NCBI GenBank assembly: GCA_963971575.1 | Contig: OZ020620.1 | Coordinates: forward strand, 34,611,992 to 34,675,991 | Origin: Liopterus haemorrhoidalis | Taxonomy: Eukaryota; Arthropoda; Insecta; Coleoptera; Dytiscidae | DNA: 64,000 nt | Direction of reading: 5' to 3' | Shown here: one piece after another, positions 10,655 through 22,234 of the stretch | Layout: every line of letters starts with the position of its first letter | Position numbering within the stretch: position 1 is the first letter of the stretch | Notes under the pieces: model-generated | Told to the model about the DNA's origin: nothing | Seen by the model: the letters and a program-made list of their open reading frames with translations, nothing else | Database searches by the model: none | Position numbers and translations under genes: made by a program

Positions 10655-11726
10655 CAGCGGCGGCGCTAGACCAATCGTGGACATCGGCGAAATTAGCTTT
10701 GCGAGGCCCCTTTCAGTTCTCAGTAAAAAAAAAAATAAAAAAAAAAGATAGTAAAAACAAACCTCGATTTGGCCTAGTTTTCTGGCTTGACTTTTTAGCC
10801 ACTAAACACTATATTTTATATAAAGTTATAAACACAACTCATAACTGTTATTATTAATTTTAAACACATATTTATATACATTTAATTTTAATATAAGTAT
10901 TTACAGTTATTTGTTCTTAAAACTTAAATATTAATTTTCATGTTAATCAAATTAAATTAATGATTTTAAAGTTTTAGGTCAAATAAACGGTAAATTAAAT
11001 AAGCTGAATTATACTTAAATTTATGAGTACCATATGAGTTTTATTGTTAATTATGAATTAATAACAAAAATTACACGAACAAACACAAATTAAAAAAGAA
11101 TGTTTCTGCTTTAAGCCTCACTGAATCTTTTCAAAATTGTGTCATAACTAACATCAGCCGCTATTTCAGCTTCAATTGACAAAACTGATAACGATAGTCT
11201 TTCTTGGCTCATCGTGCTTCTTAAGTAGGGCTTAAACAGTTTAAACTTTGAGAAGCTTCTCTCAGCAGAAGCTGTACTTACTGGAATTGTGAGCATGATT
11301 CTGATTGTTATGTAAAAATTTGGATATACTTCTTCAAAATTATTTTCTAAAATATACTGGATAAGTTGTTTTGCATCATTTATATTTTCTAGTGAAGGAG
11401 ATTTTAAAATTTGCAGTTCTTCATAAAGTTCGAAAGGATCTATGTCGCTGTTTTCACCTTGCCGAAGTATAATACCTAAATCATTACAATGCTTGAAAAG
11501 GTCCTTTTTTGGCCAAAATTTCAAATAATTGATGTCATAAATAAAACCAAATCGTTCATAATATTCATAAAGCGCTTTGATTCGACATTCAGTGTCGACT
11601 ATGACTGCGTTTATCATTGTGTTGAAAAAATTAACTTTGTACTGCGTTTCAACAACTTGTAAAATTTTTGCGAGGCCCCCTCAAGCGCGAGGCCGTCGCC
11701 GACGCCGACGCCTAACGCCGCCACTG
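10655..11726 (-). mobile_element. hAT element, internally deleted
   Basis: The termini are CAGCGGCGGCGCTAG and the complement of CAGTGGCGGCGTTAG. The flanking 8-bp repeats are GCTATTGT (10647-10654) and GTTATTGT (11727-11734), a duplication with one change. It encodes only the transposase C-terminus. It lies in the spacer between the GTAGACG arms. Confidence 0.85.
11111..11617 (-). pseudogene. hAT transposase C-terminal dimerisation region
   Basis: A 168-codon open frame ends with the hAT dimerisation motif: LTIPVSTASAERSFSKFKL, then YLRSTMSQERLS and SVLSIE. This region mediates transposase oligomerisation. The protein resembles the C-terminal quarter of ZMYM1-like or TTF-type hAT transposases, which exceed 600 aa, so the catalytic N-terminal portion is gone. 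The frame stays open upstream of the Met at 11617 to the terminal repeat, so that Met is probably internal. It has no in-frame stop but cannot be functional alone. Confidence 0.8.
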
Positions 11727-12166
11727 GTTATTGTATACTCTTGCAAACAGTCAGCACATTTTGAATGGGTTTGTTTAATTGGCTCTGTATTAATAAATAT
11801 TTTTGTTTATAATGCAAGCATATATATATATATATGTATGTATATTTGAATATTGGTTTGTTGCATTAAAAAAATAATATTTTTTGTAGTTATTTACATA
11901 TGTAATTGTAAATTGTATACATTTAATTTTATTCACAATATAACTGAATTTGAAGAACCGTATCATCTTTTTACTAATACCCCTATAACTTATTTTTTAT
12001 AAATTGCTAAGAATAAAATAAAATAAAATTTTATTTTAGTAGACGAATTAACCTGGTAGATGTAATATGTTAGTAGTCGTAAAGTTCGTTATACTAAATG
12101 TCGTGGTAGACGAAAAATCTGTATACGAATTGCCGTGGTAGACGAGAAGTCCGTATACCTAATGTC

Positions 12167-12324
12167 CAGTGGCGAATTAAGATGCTTGGGGGCCCTGGGC
12201 GGTAAAATTAAAATGGGCCCTCTATTATTTTAAATAGAATATTTGTATATAGGCTTCGGTAGGCCCCCCGGCTTTGTGGGCCCCGGCCGGCAGCCCAGTC
12301 CGCCCACCGCTTAATTCGCCTCTG
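12167..12324. mobile_element. 158-bp hAT MITE
   Basis: The inverted ends are CAGTGGCGAATTAAG and CTTAATTCGCCTCTG. A perfect 8-bp duplication CTAATGTC lies at 12159-12166 and 12325-12332. The interior is GC-rich (GGGGGCCCTGGGC, GGGCCCCGGCCGG). It interrupts the GTAGACG repeat arm, and removing one duplicate restores that repeat. Confidence 0.9.
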
Positions 12325-12474
12325 CTAATGTCTGTATACGAAATGTCATACACGTAAAGTCTGGAGACGAGTTGTTGTGACCCTTTTGAGGATACATCCA
12401 CGAACTATTTTGGAATGCGATAACGGATGAGATAAGAGAAGAAGATTGTCACGCCTTAACTTATTATATACGTA

Positions 12475-13431
12475 TTATATATTTACTTATTATCTTGACT
12501 GACTCGCTGAGCGCTCTGAACAGTATCCAAGATCCAGATCCAGTGCATCCTCTTGTACTAAAGATCCGGTTGCTACTCCACAATCTGAATGCTCAGAATG
12601 TGGGGGTAGAGCTATTTTGGATACCGGGACATGTTGGTATTAAAGGCAACGAAGCGGCAGATGCAGCTGCAAAAGCCGCCTCTCACAGACCTATGATTGA
12701 TGTGAGTTTTTCCAGATGACGCAAAGAGTCATCTGAAACACCTGGTTTTAGACATGTGGCAACATGAGTGGAGCCGCACACAAAACGTGAAGTTGCGACA
12801 GATTAAGGGAGACGTTAAACCATGGGGTTCTTCCTGCAGGATTAACCGCAGGGAGGAAACCGCCATCACACGCCTCCGTATAGGCCACTGTTGGTGGACC
12901 CATGGACACCTCCTTCGCGGTGAAGAGTCGCCTATCTGTGAGATGTGTAACACAGATTTGTCTGTGTTACACTTTTTAACTGAATGTGTACAGTTCGAGG
13001 ATGTCAGGGAGAGGTTAGACCTGTGCTATGACCTGTCAGTTGCTTTAGGTGACGACAGAGTACTCATGGACAGGCTGATACTCTTCCTGAGAGAATCGAA
13101 CTTACTGTTTTATGTGTGAAGTCTTGCACATTATTTTAATGTGTTTCTAGTTATTGACTGTGATATTCGGTGGTATTTGGCCCCTTTACAGCCTCTTACC
13201 ATCACCCTGAGTCTGTTCAAATTTTCGAACAGACTTTTTATATTATTTATTTGTGTTTGTCAGTGAAAGATTTCTTTCATTCGGTATGCGTATTTTTAAT
13301 GATCTTATTTATTTATTTATTGTCTAATTTATTGTTTTTAATACATAGTCTAGTCATTTAGATGGGCTGCGTTAGGCGCAAGTAGCCTTTGTTGCTGTGC
13401 GCCAAAAATTTTAACTAACTAACTAACTAAC
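12475..13431 (+). mobile_element. 5'-truncated LINE with 18-bp target duplication
   Basis: The perfect direct repeat TAACTTATTATATACGTA at 12457-12474 and 13432-13449 brackets the insertion. The 3' end is a TAAC tandem (13411-13431), used as tail instead of poly-A. Only the last part of ORF2 and the 3' UTR are present, typical of premature reverse-transcription stop. The RNase H domain followed by a zinc knuckle suggests the I/R1/LOA group. Confidence 0.85.
12490..13119 (+). pseudogene. LINE ORF2 C-terminus: RNase H and zinc knuckle
   Basis: The first part has RNase H motifs: TDSLSALNSIQ (catalytic Asp) and WIPGHVGIKGNEAADAAAKA (His and final Asp region). A one-base shift near 12707 changes frame. 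The sequence then continues MWQHEWSRTQNVKLRQIK, TAITRLRIGHCWWTHGHLL and a zinc knuckle CEMCNTDLSVLHFLTEC, ending at a TGA. Reverse transcriptase and endonuclease are absent because of 5' truncation. It is dead by both truncation and frameshift. Confidence 0.85.
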
Positions 13432-13737
13432 TAACTTATTATATACGTAAAGTTAATATTATTTGCACAACAAGGAATTTTTGAATTATTTTTATTTTGT
13501 CCCCCTGATTCGACCCTGTAAAGGCCAGCAAGGTGTTTCACTCCCACCCTGAAGCGGCAGCTGTTTTCAAAACCATTAATGTAGGTACAGATCCGCTACA
13601 AGTTTTGTATATCTCTTTGAAACTCGAAAACGGCTTTCGAAGCCACAAATTAAACCTCCAATAATAACGCTAACAGCTTCAGATACTTGCTTTTTATATA
13701 CTTAATCAAAATTCAATGAAGTCATTTAATATTAATA

Positions 13738-14415
13738 AAAAAATCAGCTGTGGCCACCACAGGACCGACCGCCATCATAAAATACTTATATAAATTACAT
13801 TCTAGCAGCAGAGTAGAAATAACTTGATCTAATATTTTCTAACAGAGATATTATTTATCATGACCATGGAAACGTTACATATAAATATGAAAAAATTGAG
13901 ACTTGGAAAAAATTTCGAAAAATTTTACAGAAATTATTCCAAATTTTTCGTTTTATCAAACAACGTCTCAAATAAAAGTTATTAGCTATTGCTTTTATAG
14001 CAACTTTTGTTTAATAAATTTTTTCGAGATATTTTTCTGTTGTGAAATATTCACAAAAATCTTAAAATCGACACGAGTAAACTCCCATTTTTAGTCCACC
14101 GATTTTTACCAAAAGTTGATCAACTCGTGCCATTGATGGCAGAAGCTTAAATATGAAGTTTCATAAAAATCCATTCAGCCGAATTTGCTCTGCACGTGTC
14201 CACAGACAGACGGACAGACGGGCAGACAGACGGACAGACGGAAAAACGGACAGACGGACAGACAGACAGACGGACAGACATACCGACAGACATCATGCTA
14301 AAAATAGTCAAAACGTTATGTAGGGACCTCAATTCGTGGAGATCCATCGAAATCTCTAAACGTCAAAATTGGTATGATCACAATACCTCCCTTATATATG
14401 TTGGCGGTCGGTAAA
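13738..14415 (+). repeat. Dispersed repeat family C, copy 1, with GACA/GACG microsatellite
   Basis: It runs from ATCAGCTGTGGCCACC to TTGGCGGTCGGTAA. Internal words include TAAACTCCCATTTTTAGTC, GAATTTGCTCTGCACGTG, a GACA/GACG microsatellite (14203-14290) and GTCAAAACGTTATGTAGGG. The inverted copy lies in 40372-41590 and a partial one at 46985-47560. The block before the microsatellite resembles insect non-LTR 3' regions, but no ORF confirms this. Confidence 0.75.
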
Positions 14416-14511
14416 AATATATAACTTTATAACATTCAGAAAAAAAAACACAAGAAAAAAAATATATAATGCATAAATATTGTTAAATAAGAACAAAATG
14501 TTTATTTAATT

Positions 14512-14808
14512 TTAATAGGACAGTTGGGACTTCATATTGCTCACAAGTTTGTCAATGTTCGGGGAAACAACTGCTGTAGCAACACGCAACGTGTTTTCTA
14601 GGTATGAATTTCTTATTCGCGTCCTTGTTTTTGATTCAACCAAGAAAATTTTCTGAGCAAAAGCTGTGAATTTCGGTAATTTTTCAACTAAGAAATATTC
14701 CTTGTAAAACTCAATTAGTGAAATATCCTTTATTTTTGATTTCAAATCTGAGTTCTCTTGTAGTTCAAGTAGTTCCATTTGCAGAGAAAGTGGCTCTTGT
14801 GCCACATC
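14512..14808 (-). pseudogene. hAT transposase C-terminal fragment
   Basis: The frame reads DVAQEPLSLQMELLELQE, then SLIEFYKEYFLVEKLPKF, then RNSYLENTLRVATAVVSPN. This matches the end of GTF2IRD2/EPM2AIP1-like hAT transposases. The segment that normally holds the CEQTFS dimerisation motif is missing between IFLVE and SKTRTR. Upstream, the reading frame was cut by the MITE at 14809. A related coding copy, also broken, is at 27990-29593. Confidence 0.7.
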
Positions 14809-14889
14809 CAGTGCCGCCCCAAGCATTTGCGGGGCCTGGGGCAAAACTAGAATTGCGGGGCCCTAAAACTGGATTTGCGGGGCCCCATC

Positions 14890-14938
<49 letters not shown>

Positions 14939-15125
14939 TAAATAACGATATTTTCTTTAGTATTATTAACTATTAACAAAGTACACATACTTATATTCAA
15001 TGAAAATATAATTTTTTTCCAACTATTTATAAAAATTTTATTACTTGATGGTCGAAGTGCGGGGCCCTTAAAGGCGCGGGGCCTGGGGCAGGTGCCCCAC
15101 TTGCCCCCGCCTAGGAGTGGCCCTG
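14809..15125. mobile_element. hAT MITE with GT microsatellite
   Basis: A perfect 8-bp duplication GCCACATC lies at 14801-14808 and 15126-15133. The ends are CAGTGCCGCCCCAAGC and the complement of CAGGGCCACTCCTAGG. GGGGCC blocks lie near both ends, and a GT repeat spans about 14899-14934. It is non-coding. Confidence 0.85.
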
Positions 15126-15275
15126 GCCACATCAACATCAACCGTTTAACCGCATTTCTGAAAACAAAGATATACTCGCGGGCCAGATGCAATGGGATTT
15201 TGTATAGTTATCGCGGGTCGGACAAAATTAAGAAACGGGCCGGATCCGGCCCGCGAGCCGTAGGCTGCACATGAC

Positions 15276-15879
15276 TGTTGTAAATCAATTTACGCATATT
15301 TGTGTACGACACTCCTAATTGTAAATAATGTCCTATTTTTTCTTTTTTGTTCTATCCACTGTAATCATCAGTCTACTAATTTAATATATATATTTTAAAT
15401 CTCTGTTTCATTATTTTATAAAATTTAATAATTCGTTTTGTTAAAAATAATGTAATATGAAACTAACGTAAACAAAAAATAAAATTTTTGAAATAAAATT
15501 TTTATCTAATGGAATACTGTATGCATGTCACGTGTAAATTGAGCTAAAAATTCCGAAAAATGTATTTTTAAAATACAATTCGTAGATAATTTGAATGTTA
15601 TTCAATTTTTGAAACAAAATTTTATGGAAATAACATGCAGTATGGTCAAAATTTAACTAAACAACTTTAATTTTAAATAATTGCTGTAATAAACACAAAA
15701 CAATAATATGAATGCTTTATTTGTATCTTCCAATTATTTGTGGAATATTATGTCGGCCAAATGCCCACATGCTGCCGCACAAATTACGACTTGAAAGTTT
15801 TTATTATGCTCCGAGCTACAGATAATTCAAGAGTGAGAATGCGAAAGTGTTTAAATCAAAATGGAAGGCACTCTGAATA
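15276..15879. other. AT-rich, no recognisable feature
   Basis: No gene, tandem repeat or paired termini were noticed. Confidence 0.5.
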
Positions 15880-17100
15880 CTTGTAAATATAAATACTTTG
15901 CAGTGCTTACGTTTAATTTTATTCACATTCCCTTACACCAATCAACACGAGCCTTTTTTGAGCTTTGATCAAATTATCCGGAATCCATCAGGAACAGATC
16001 TTATTCACAGCTAAATGTTCATGCAAAATCAAATGTATTGCAGTCTGCGATATACCAAAGGATGCCTATATCTCACGGTAAAGAGACCCAAACAGTGGAT
16101 TGTTGCTTAGTTTCCGGTTCATATTAATAAATCCAAGTTTCGTCACTTGTAACGATGTTGTAACGGATTTTGCAGTGCCGAGGTTGAATTTTTTTAGCAT
16201 TCCCTTACACCAATCAAAACGAGTCTATTTTTTGAGCTTCGGTCAAATTAGGCGAGAATTCATCGAGAACAGATCTTTTTCACAGCTAAATGTTCATGCA
16301 AAATCGAATGTATTGCACTATCTCACGGTAGGTCACATCTTCTTCAATTATTTTGCGCACAGTATCCAGTGATGGGCGCGTAAGTTACATGATGTAAGTT
16401 ACCTCATTGTTGACGCGTAAACAATTGGTGTAAAGTAAACACAAAACTCTTGTAAACAATGTAAACAACGTAAACAATGTAAAAAATGATTTAGACATGC
16501 GCACTTATATTGAATTACAGAACCCCATTATCGACACATTTTTATAAATAAGAGAATTTTAGAAGAAAAATTAAGTATATTATATAAAATTTGAGCAAGC
16601 CAATATATATATTAATAAAAATCAAATATGTATCATTATATAGGTGTTACAAGTTAGTAAATATGAATATGACAAGTAAAAAACATTTTTTCTTTAAGAT
16701 AATTAATCTCTATTTTTTATTATTTTGAACTACTTGTTCATTAAGTTGTCTATTATTGATATTAAATAACTAAAACTAACCTCATTATTTGAGAGTTTAC
16801 ATAGTTTACATTGTTGACAAGTTTACCAATTGTTTACATAAATTTACACGTAAACGTAAAGAATTAAAGTTTACGTGTAAACGCCCATCACTGACAGTAT
16901 CGATGTTTTTTCGAATCACAACCGATTTTGGTCGACCTATACGAGATTCATCACTGACGGACGCACGACCATGACGAAATTCTGAAAACCAATTGTAAAC
17001 AGTGTTTTCTGATGGTGCTTCATTACCAAAAGCTGAACGAAGCCAATCTATGCATTGTTGTTGAGTTAGGCCTTTACTAAAATCCTGAAAAATCATCGAA
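15880..17100 (-). pseudogene. Mariner transposase, decayed, with internal duplication
   Basis: From 17096 the frame reads FSKGLTQQQCIDWLRSAFG, NWFSEFRHGRASVSDESRIG and GRPKSV, the mariner helix-turn-helix and GRP linker. A hAT MITE then interrupts it. The frame resumes with DTVRKIIEEDVTYREI and later SDETWIY, where GDETWIY holds the first catalytic Asp, with many stops. A segment of about 150 bases around CACAGCTAAATGTTCATGCA occurs twice (near 15930-16085 and 16185-16335). The C-terminal catalytic region is absent. Confidence 0.75.
16377..16893. mobile_element. hAT MITE with GTTTAC-rich interior
   Basis: A perfect 8-bp duplication ACAGTATC lies at 16369-16376 and 16894-16901. The ends are CAGTGATGGGCG and CGCCCATCACTG. 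The interior repeats GTAAAC/GTTTAC words. It splits the mariner pseudogene, so it is younger. Confidence 0.9.
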
Positions 17101-17251
17101 CGAAAACATTTTCGAGTAATATCTATTTTTTCACAAACTTATTTTTTTTAAACGCTCACTTTCAATTTATAAGCTGCCAATGATTTTACAATAATAAATG
17201 TCAAATGTCAAATTTTACGAATATAGTAATGACACATTTCAATATTGCCAT

Positions 17252-18011
17252 TTAAGGGTGCGCACAACCGTACAGTTTCTTATACAAGACTAACAACCTG
17301 AAATAAAATTAGTAACAATCTATATATCAAAATTTTCAGCGAATTTTTATCTATCTAATAGGATATTCTTAATTTTAAAAAGAACTGTCATGTAATTGCA
17401 AATAAACAAATTGCATTATAGACACCATCTTGTAAACCATTCGACGCATATTTGTGTACTACGTGGCAAATTGCAGCTAAAGCTCCATTCTACAAATAAG
17501 TTTGGAGATAATTTGTTCTATTGTGAAAATTACTTATAGTTACTGTACTTGGTAATCTACTTTTGACGCCACCTCGAATCTGCCGCGGTTCTTAATATAG
17601 GTGCTGCGGATAAAAATGATTTATTTTATGTAAAGAATACTTGTACCAAGTGGCATTTCATTATCATCAAGTATAATATTTTTCGACGAAGGCTCTAAAC
17701 TATAAGCAATCATGTCGAAAAAAATGTTGTCGTATTATTTGAACATTTCTACACAAAATAATATAAATATAAAAATTATTTGAAACCCTCAAATATATTT
17801 AAAAAATTACAGAACATTGTTGTGTGATACCTATTATTAAGTTATTGAGCAATAACATTTTTACAATAATTTTTTCTACAATCAAAAATATCTTATTAGA
17901 TAGATAAAAATTCTGTGCAAAATTTGATGTATAGATTGTCACTAATTTTATTTCAGATTGTTAGTTTTGTATAAGAAACTAATAATCTCTGGTGGTTGTA
18001 CGTAGCGTTAA
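17252..18011. mobile_element. Long-TIR element flanked by TTAA
   Basis: Inverted repeats of about 100 bases: the left arm contains TTTCTTATACAAGACTAAC and TTTTTATCTATCTAATAGG, and the right arm has the complements. TTAA lies at both edges (17252-17255, 18008-18011). TTAA could mean piggyBac, or a TTA/TAA duplication could mean Harbinger. No ORF. The short stretch at 25717-25760 resembles its end. Confidence 0.7.
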
Positions 18012-18658
18012 TGGTCGTTTGTAAAAAGTATAAAAGGTAAACCTCGTATGCTTAAATAAAATACTATTAAGTAATAGTTGTTTATCTTCCAACGCTCTAT
18101 CGAAAGATAACTTGTCCTTGATATCCTGTACTTCTGGATTATTCCGGAAAATGTCACTACTACCATTCGATTTTTTGGATAAACAAAATTTAAGGTTTCC
18201 TCAAGTTACTCACAAATCGCGTTTTCGAGAAAAAATAGGTGTACTGCTGATCAGATACAGCCTGTGCATAAACGTTTTCTTCTACTGTATATAGAGTTTT
18301 GAAAGGTTGTATTTTGTGTGTAAAATCCCTTTGTTTTAGGGTTATTAAGTGACCTAATAATGTCTAAACATGCTATTAATTAACGCGTTGTTTGTTGTAG
18401 AGGACAAATGCCCTGTCATTACTTGTAAGGGAGGTTTTTCGGTGAATTTCCTCGCTTTTGCAGCTCTGTGTGGTCTCGCAACGAGCAACGCGCATGTCCT
18501 ATGTTTTTGTCAGGTAATGTGTTGACAAGGTACCCTTAATTGAATAACTCGATCCCTGGAATATCAATTTTCTCATTAGCAGATAAGACTAATAATACAA
18601 TTAGAGATATTGATTTTCTTCAACCAAGAAACTAAGTAAAAAAAACATCACTTTAGAT
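18012..18658. other. No recognisable feature
   Basis: No convincing ORF, tandem repeat or terminal repeat pair was noticed. Confidence 0.5.
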
Positions 18659-19856
18659 TAAAAAATTGATGTGAAGTGTGAATTTTCACACATTTCAGGG
18701 TTTTGCAGGTATTTAGTAAGTGAATAATGATTATTTGGGATGCCAAAACAAATTTTATGTTAAAATATATATATTTTTTTGTTAATTTTAATTCGAATGC
18801 CTAATACCATTATGTAGGTTTCTAAATATGTGCAGTATTTTTTTTTTATATAGCAAGGTTTAATAAGGTTTCGAAAATTGCGCCTGTGGCTTCCATTGGT
18901 TGTTTTAGTTATAAGCTCCGCTCTTCTGTTTTCGTGTATTTATAGGAATATAAATAGCAGTATAGCAGTAATATATTTAGGCACTAATATGATACAGATA
19001 TTATAACACATGACATAACATATATTTTATTTTTTTTTTACTTGTATCCATGGTATTATATATTTATAGTTATGTTATATTTTAAGTTACTTGGTTGTAA
19101 GTCCAATAGTAATCATTTTCAACAATTTCCACTGGTTATTTAATTTACACTTTTAAAAATTAAATGCAATATTTGCCCAAACATAACAAGAATTTTGAAA
19201 AAATAATTTAAACAAAATAAAAATGCAAAAAAACAGAAAAAATTAAATTGTCTCGAGACCGATTTGAACTCGAGTTTGCAAATTAGATACTAAGCATTAC
19301 ACCATCGAAGCGCTCTATTTACTGTGCTACATAATATTATTAAATATTTTACATGGTCACGCAAAAAACACAAAAAATGCATTATTATCCGAAAACATAA
19401 TCTGATCAAAAATTCCTGTTGTACTATTCCGGTTCACACAAATGTACATTACTTAGAATATTTTCAGATTTTTAGTTTAAACCATCTGGGCTATAGGGTG
19501 TGGGACAAAATTTTTTTTGCACAGTTTTGGTAAAAATCGCGTCAAAATAATTTATTTTGCAAAAATAAAATCTTGATCGTTAATCCACGTACTAAGGGCT
19601 TTCATTTGATATCCTACTCAGAATTTTAAAAAAATATTTTTTTTTTCGATGAGCACATATTTTTTATATTTTTAGGGGGATATGTTTTTTAGATGCTTTG
19701 GTATTTTTCCTATGTGCGGGCCAACGAGTTGTATAAGCGTGCCAAATTTCAACTCTCTAGGTTTAGCCATTTGGCTACAATTTTTAACGAACAGACAGAC
19801 AGACGACAAAATGACGGTATAAGGGTTTTTTGGTCATACCTACAAAACCCTAAAAA
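18659..19856 (-). mobile_element. 1.2-kb element with tRNA-like module, copy b
   Basis: The block order is the same as in copy a at 1336-2391: palindrome GTGTGAATTTTCACAC at 18677, tRNA-like module, CGAAAACATAATCTGATCAA block, GGCTTTCATTTGATATCC, a short GACA run, and CCTACAAAACCCTAAAAA at the end. Compared with copy a it has an extra segment of about 130 bases at 18940-19080 (also in copy c). Confidence 0.8.
19251..19316 (-). other. tRNA-like module in copy b
   Basis: On the minus strand CTTCGATGGTGTAATGCTTAG supplies an A-box-like start and AGTTCAAATC a degenerate B box. It is related to the module in copy c but differs from those in copies a and d. Confidence 0.5.
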
Positions 19857-20515
19857 CACATTCCTGCTTTCACAATTGGCGTCTACTTTTTTTATTGAAC
19901 ACATGAAATAAAATGTTAATATTTTCATTTAGAGATAACTTTTATATAGAGGAAAGTGCCCTAAACCGGATTCCTCCTCCTAAAGCGGACCCCCAGTCTC
20001 CTGCCTCTGCATTCTCTTGTACTTTAGCGGAACCAATTGTAAATAGTAGTTTAGGCTTCTAGCACTCTGTAGCGAAACGTACACGTCGCCCACTTCACTT
20101 GTTTTTTATCAGTCCGCCTTTATGTACTTTGACAGAGAAAAAAGTTTTTACGTTGTGCTATATTTTTCGTTATTTCGCCCAGATATTGGCAGGTAAGCCT
20201 TTCAACCTATATATATTCTTAAGTGGTAAGGTTTAAGGTTGATGTTTACCATTAAACCTTAACATTTAGATATTTGGTTAAAAATTTATTGGGTTAACAA
20301 AATGTTAGCTATAGTAGCGCAAACCGGAGCCCCTTCAGTTGCCTAAACCGGACCCCGTATTCTCTCTTATTCTTAGGATAATGGGGAAGGTTGATCGAAG
20401 AAAGTGGAGTCAGTACATCTTTGTCGCTAAACGATTTAATTTTGAAGTATAACAGAATTAAATCGTTTAGCAACAAAAATCACTTTTGTATCTTTTTTGA
20501 ATACATTCTGTATAT

Positions 20516-21708
20516 TTTTTAGGGTTTTGTAGGTATGACCAAAAAACCCTTATACCGTCATTTTGTCGTCTGTCTGTCTGTCTGTCTGTTCGGTAAAAAT
20601 TGTAGCTAAACGGCTAAACCTAGAGAGTTGAAATTTGGCATGCTTATACAACTCGTTGGCCCGCACATAGGAAAAATACCAAAACATCTAACAAACATAT
20701 CCCCATAACAATATAAACAAATATGTGCTCACGGAAAAAAAAATATTTTTTTAAAATTCTGAGTAGGGTATCAAATGAAAGCCCTTTGTACGTAGATTAA
20801 CGATCAAAATTTTATTTTTGCAAAATAAATTAATTTGACGTGATTTTTGCCAAAATAGTGCAAAAAAATTTTTGTCCCACACCCTGTATCCCAGATGGTT
20901 TAAACTAAAAATCTGAAAAAATTCTAAGTAATGTACATTTGTGTGAACCAGAATAGTACAACAGGAATTTTTGATCAGATTATGTTTTCGGAAAATAACG
21001 CATTTTTTGTGTTTTTTGCTTGACCATGTAAAATATTTAATGATATTATGTAGTACAGTAAACAGAGCGCTTCGATGGTGTAATGCTTAGAATACTGGCG
21101 TTGTAATTTGCACACTCGGGTTCAATCCGGCCTCGAAGTAATTTCATTTTTTCTGTTTTTTTTTGCATTGTTATTTTGTTTATATTATTTTTTCAAAATT
21201 ATAGTTATATTTGGGCAAATATTGCATTTCAATTTTAAAAGCGTAAATTTAATAACCAGTGGAAATTGTTGAAATTGAATACTCTTGGACTTACAACCAA
21301 GTAACTTATATATAATACCATGGATACAAGTAAAAAAATAAAATATATAAAATATATGTTATGTCATGTGATATAATGTATCATATTAGAGCCTAAATAT
21401 ATTACTGCTGTACTGTTATTTATATTCCTATAAATACACGAAATCAGAAGGGCGGAGCTTATGACTCAAACAACCAATGGAAACCGTAAGCGCAATTTTC
21501 AAAATCTTATTGAACCTTGCTATATAAAAAAAATGCTGCACATATTGAGAAACCTACATAATGGTATTAGCCATTCGAATTAAAATTAACAAAAAAAAAT
21601 ATTTTAACATAAAATTTGTTTTGGCATCCCAAATAATCATTATTCACTTACTAAATACCTGCGAAACCCTGAAATGTGGGAAAATTCACACTTCACATAA
21701 ATTTTTTT
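20516..21708 (+). mobile_element. 1.2-kb element with tRNA-like module, copy c
   Basis: This is the reverse complement of the copies at 1336, 18659 and 34452. It begins TTTTTTAGGGTTTTGTAGG, has a TCTG microsatellite at 20568, the tRNA-like module at 21065-21138, and ends near the complement of the GTGAATTTTCACA palindrome. Confidence 0.8.
21065..21138 (+). other. tRNA-like module in copy c
   Basis: CTTCGATGGTGTAATGCTTAG (A-box region) and GGTTCAATCC (B box) lie about 45 bases apart. The outer words CTTCGA and TCGAAG can pair as a 6-bp acceptor-like stem. The inner arms are poorly paired, so I treat it as a tRNA-derived promoter, not a tRNA gene. Confidence 0.55.
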
Positions 21709-22119
21709 AAACTAAAACCTGTAATTTGTAACTAGATTGTTTTCTCTGATTTAATACCTTTTTCTTATTTTGTTTAGGGTTATTTTTATTATTTTTACAA
21801 GAGGTCCGATTTCGGCTTTTTCAACTATTTTTCAAATCGCCAAAGTGTAATAATTTTTTGTTATACTAATTTTTAATTATATGTTCTAAAAGTAAAATGT
21901 AAATGGTGCATAACATTATAAAGTAAATAATACATGCTTTTAAAACATAATTTTTTACTATTTTCTTTCTTTTTTTTTAATCAATAACAAAATAGTGGTC
22001 CGGTTTTTGGGCACTTTCCTCTATTAATTTTAGAACACAAAGTGTAAGTATAAAAAATGTTCAGAATTAAAAGAAACTTTGAGTACTCCTGAAGTAAGGA
22101 CTCTCCTTTGGGGTACGAT

Positions 22120-22215
22120 CAGGTAGAGTGCTTTTCTCACGAGCACTGTCCAGTGATGGCATAGCATATGCACCAAGAAATGACGTCAAACCAATAGAAA
22201 TACAACTTACAGTCG
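22120..22215 (+). repeat. Short dispersed repeat shared with 59985-60095
   Basis: TAGAGTGCTTTTCTCACGAG and ATGACGTCAAACCAATAG recur inverted at 59985-60095 with moderate divergence. Function unknown. Confidence 0.5.
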
Positions 22216-22234
22216 GCTCTACGTCCGTTGCTTA

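Larger units (their letters stand above)
10429..12379. repeat. Inverted pair of GTAGACGAA-type repeats (second foldback-like unit)
   Basis: A left arm at 10429-10590 and a right arm at 12034-12379 are inverted relatives made of degenerate GTAGACG, ACGACATT and AGGTTAATTCGTCTA words. The spacer holds a hAT element (10655-11726) and AT-rich sequence. The right arm is interrupted by a hAT MITE at 12167-12324. The same word string flanks the element at 3652-6981. Whether this is a mobile unit is uncertain. Confidence 0.6.
14416..15275 (-). mobile_element. Deleted hAT element of GTF2IRD2/ZBED-like type
   Basis: A coding remnant (14512-14808) reads towards 14500. The far end has the GC-rich palindromic pattern GGGCCGGATCCGGCCC common at ends of this hAT group. 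Almost all of the transposase is missing. A separate hAT MITE (14809-15125) sits within it. Confidence 0.6.
19949..22021. mobile_element. TA-flanked TIR element hosting copy c
   Basis: The termini are GAGGAAAGTGCCCTAAACC and the complement of GAGGAAAGTGCCCAAAAACC. TA sits at both edges (19947-19948, 22022-22023). Internal GCCTAAACCGGACCCC repeats the terminal theme, and a hairpin lies at 20423-20472. It has no transposase. The 1.2-kb element at 20516-21708 was inserted into it. TA duplication fits the Tc1/mariner supergroup but is not decisive. Confidence 0.7.
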
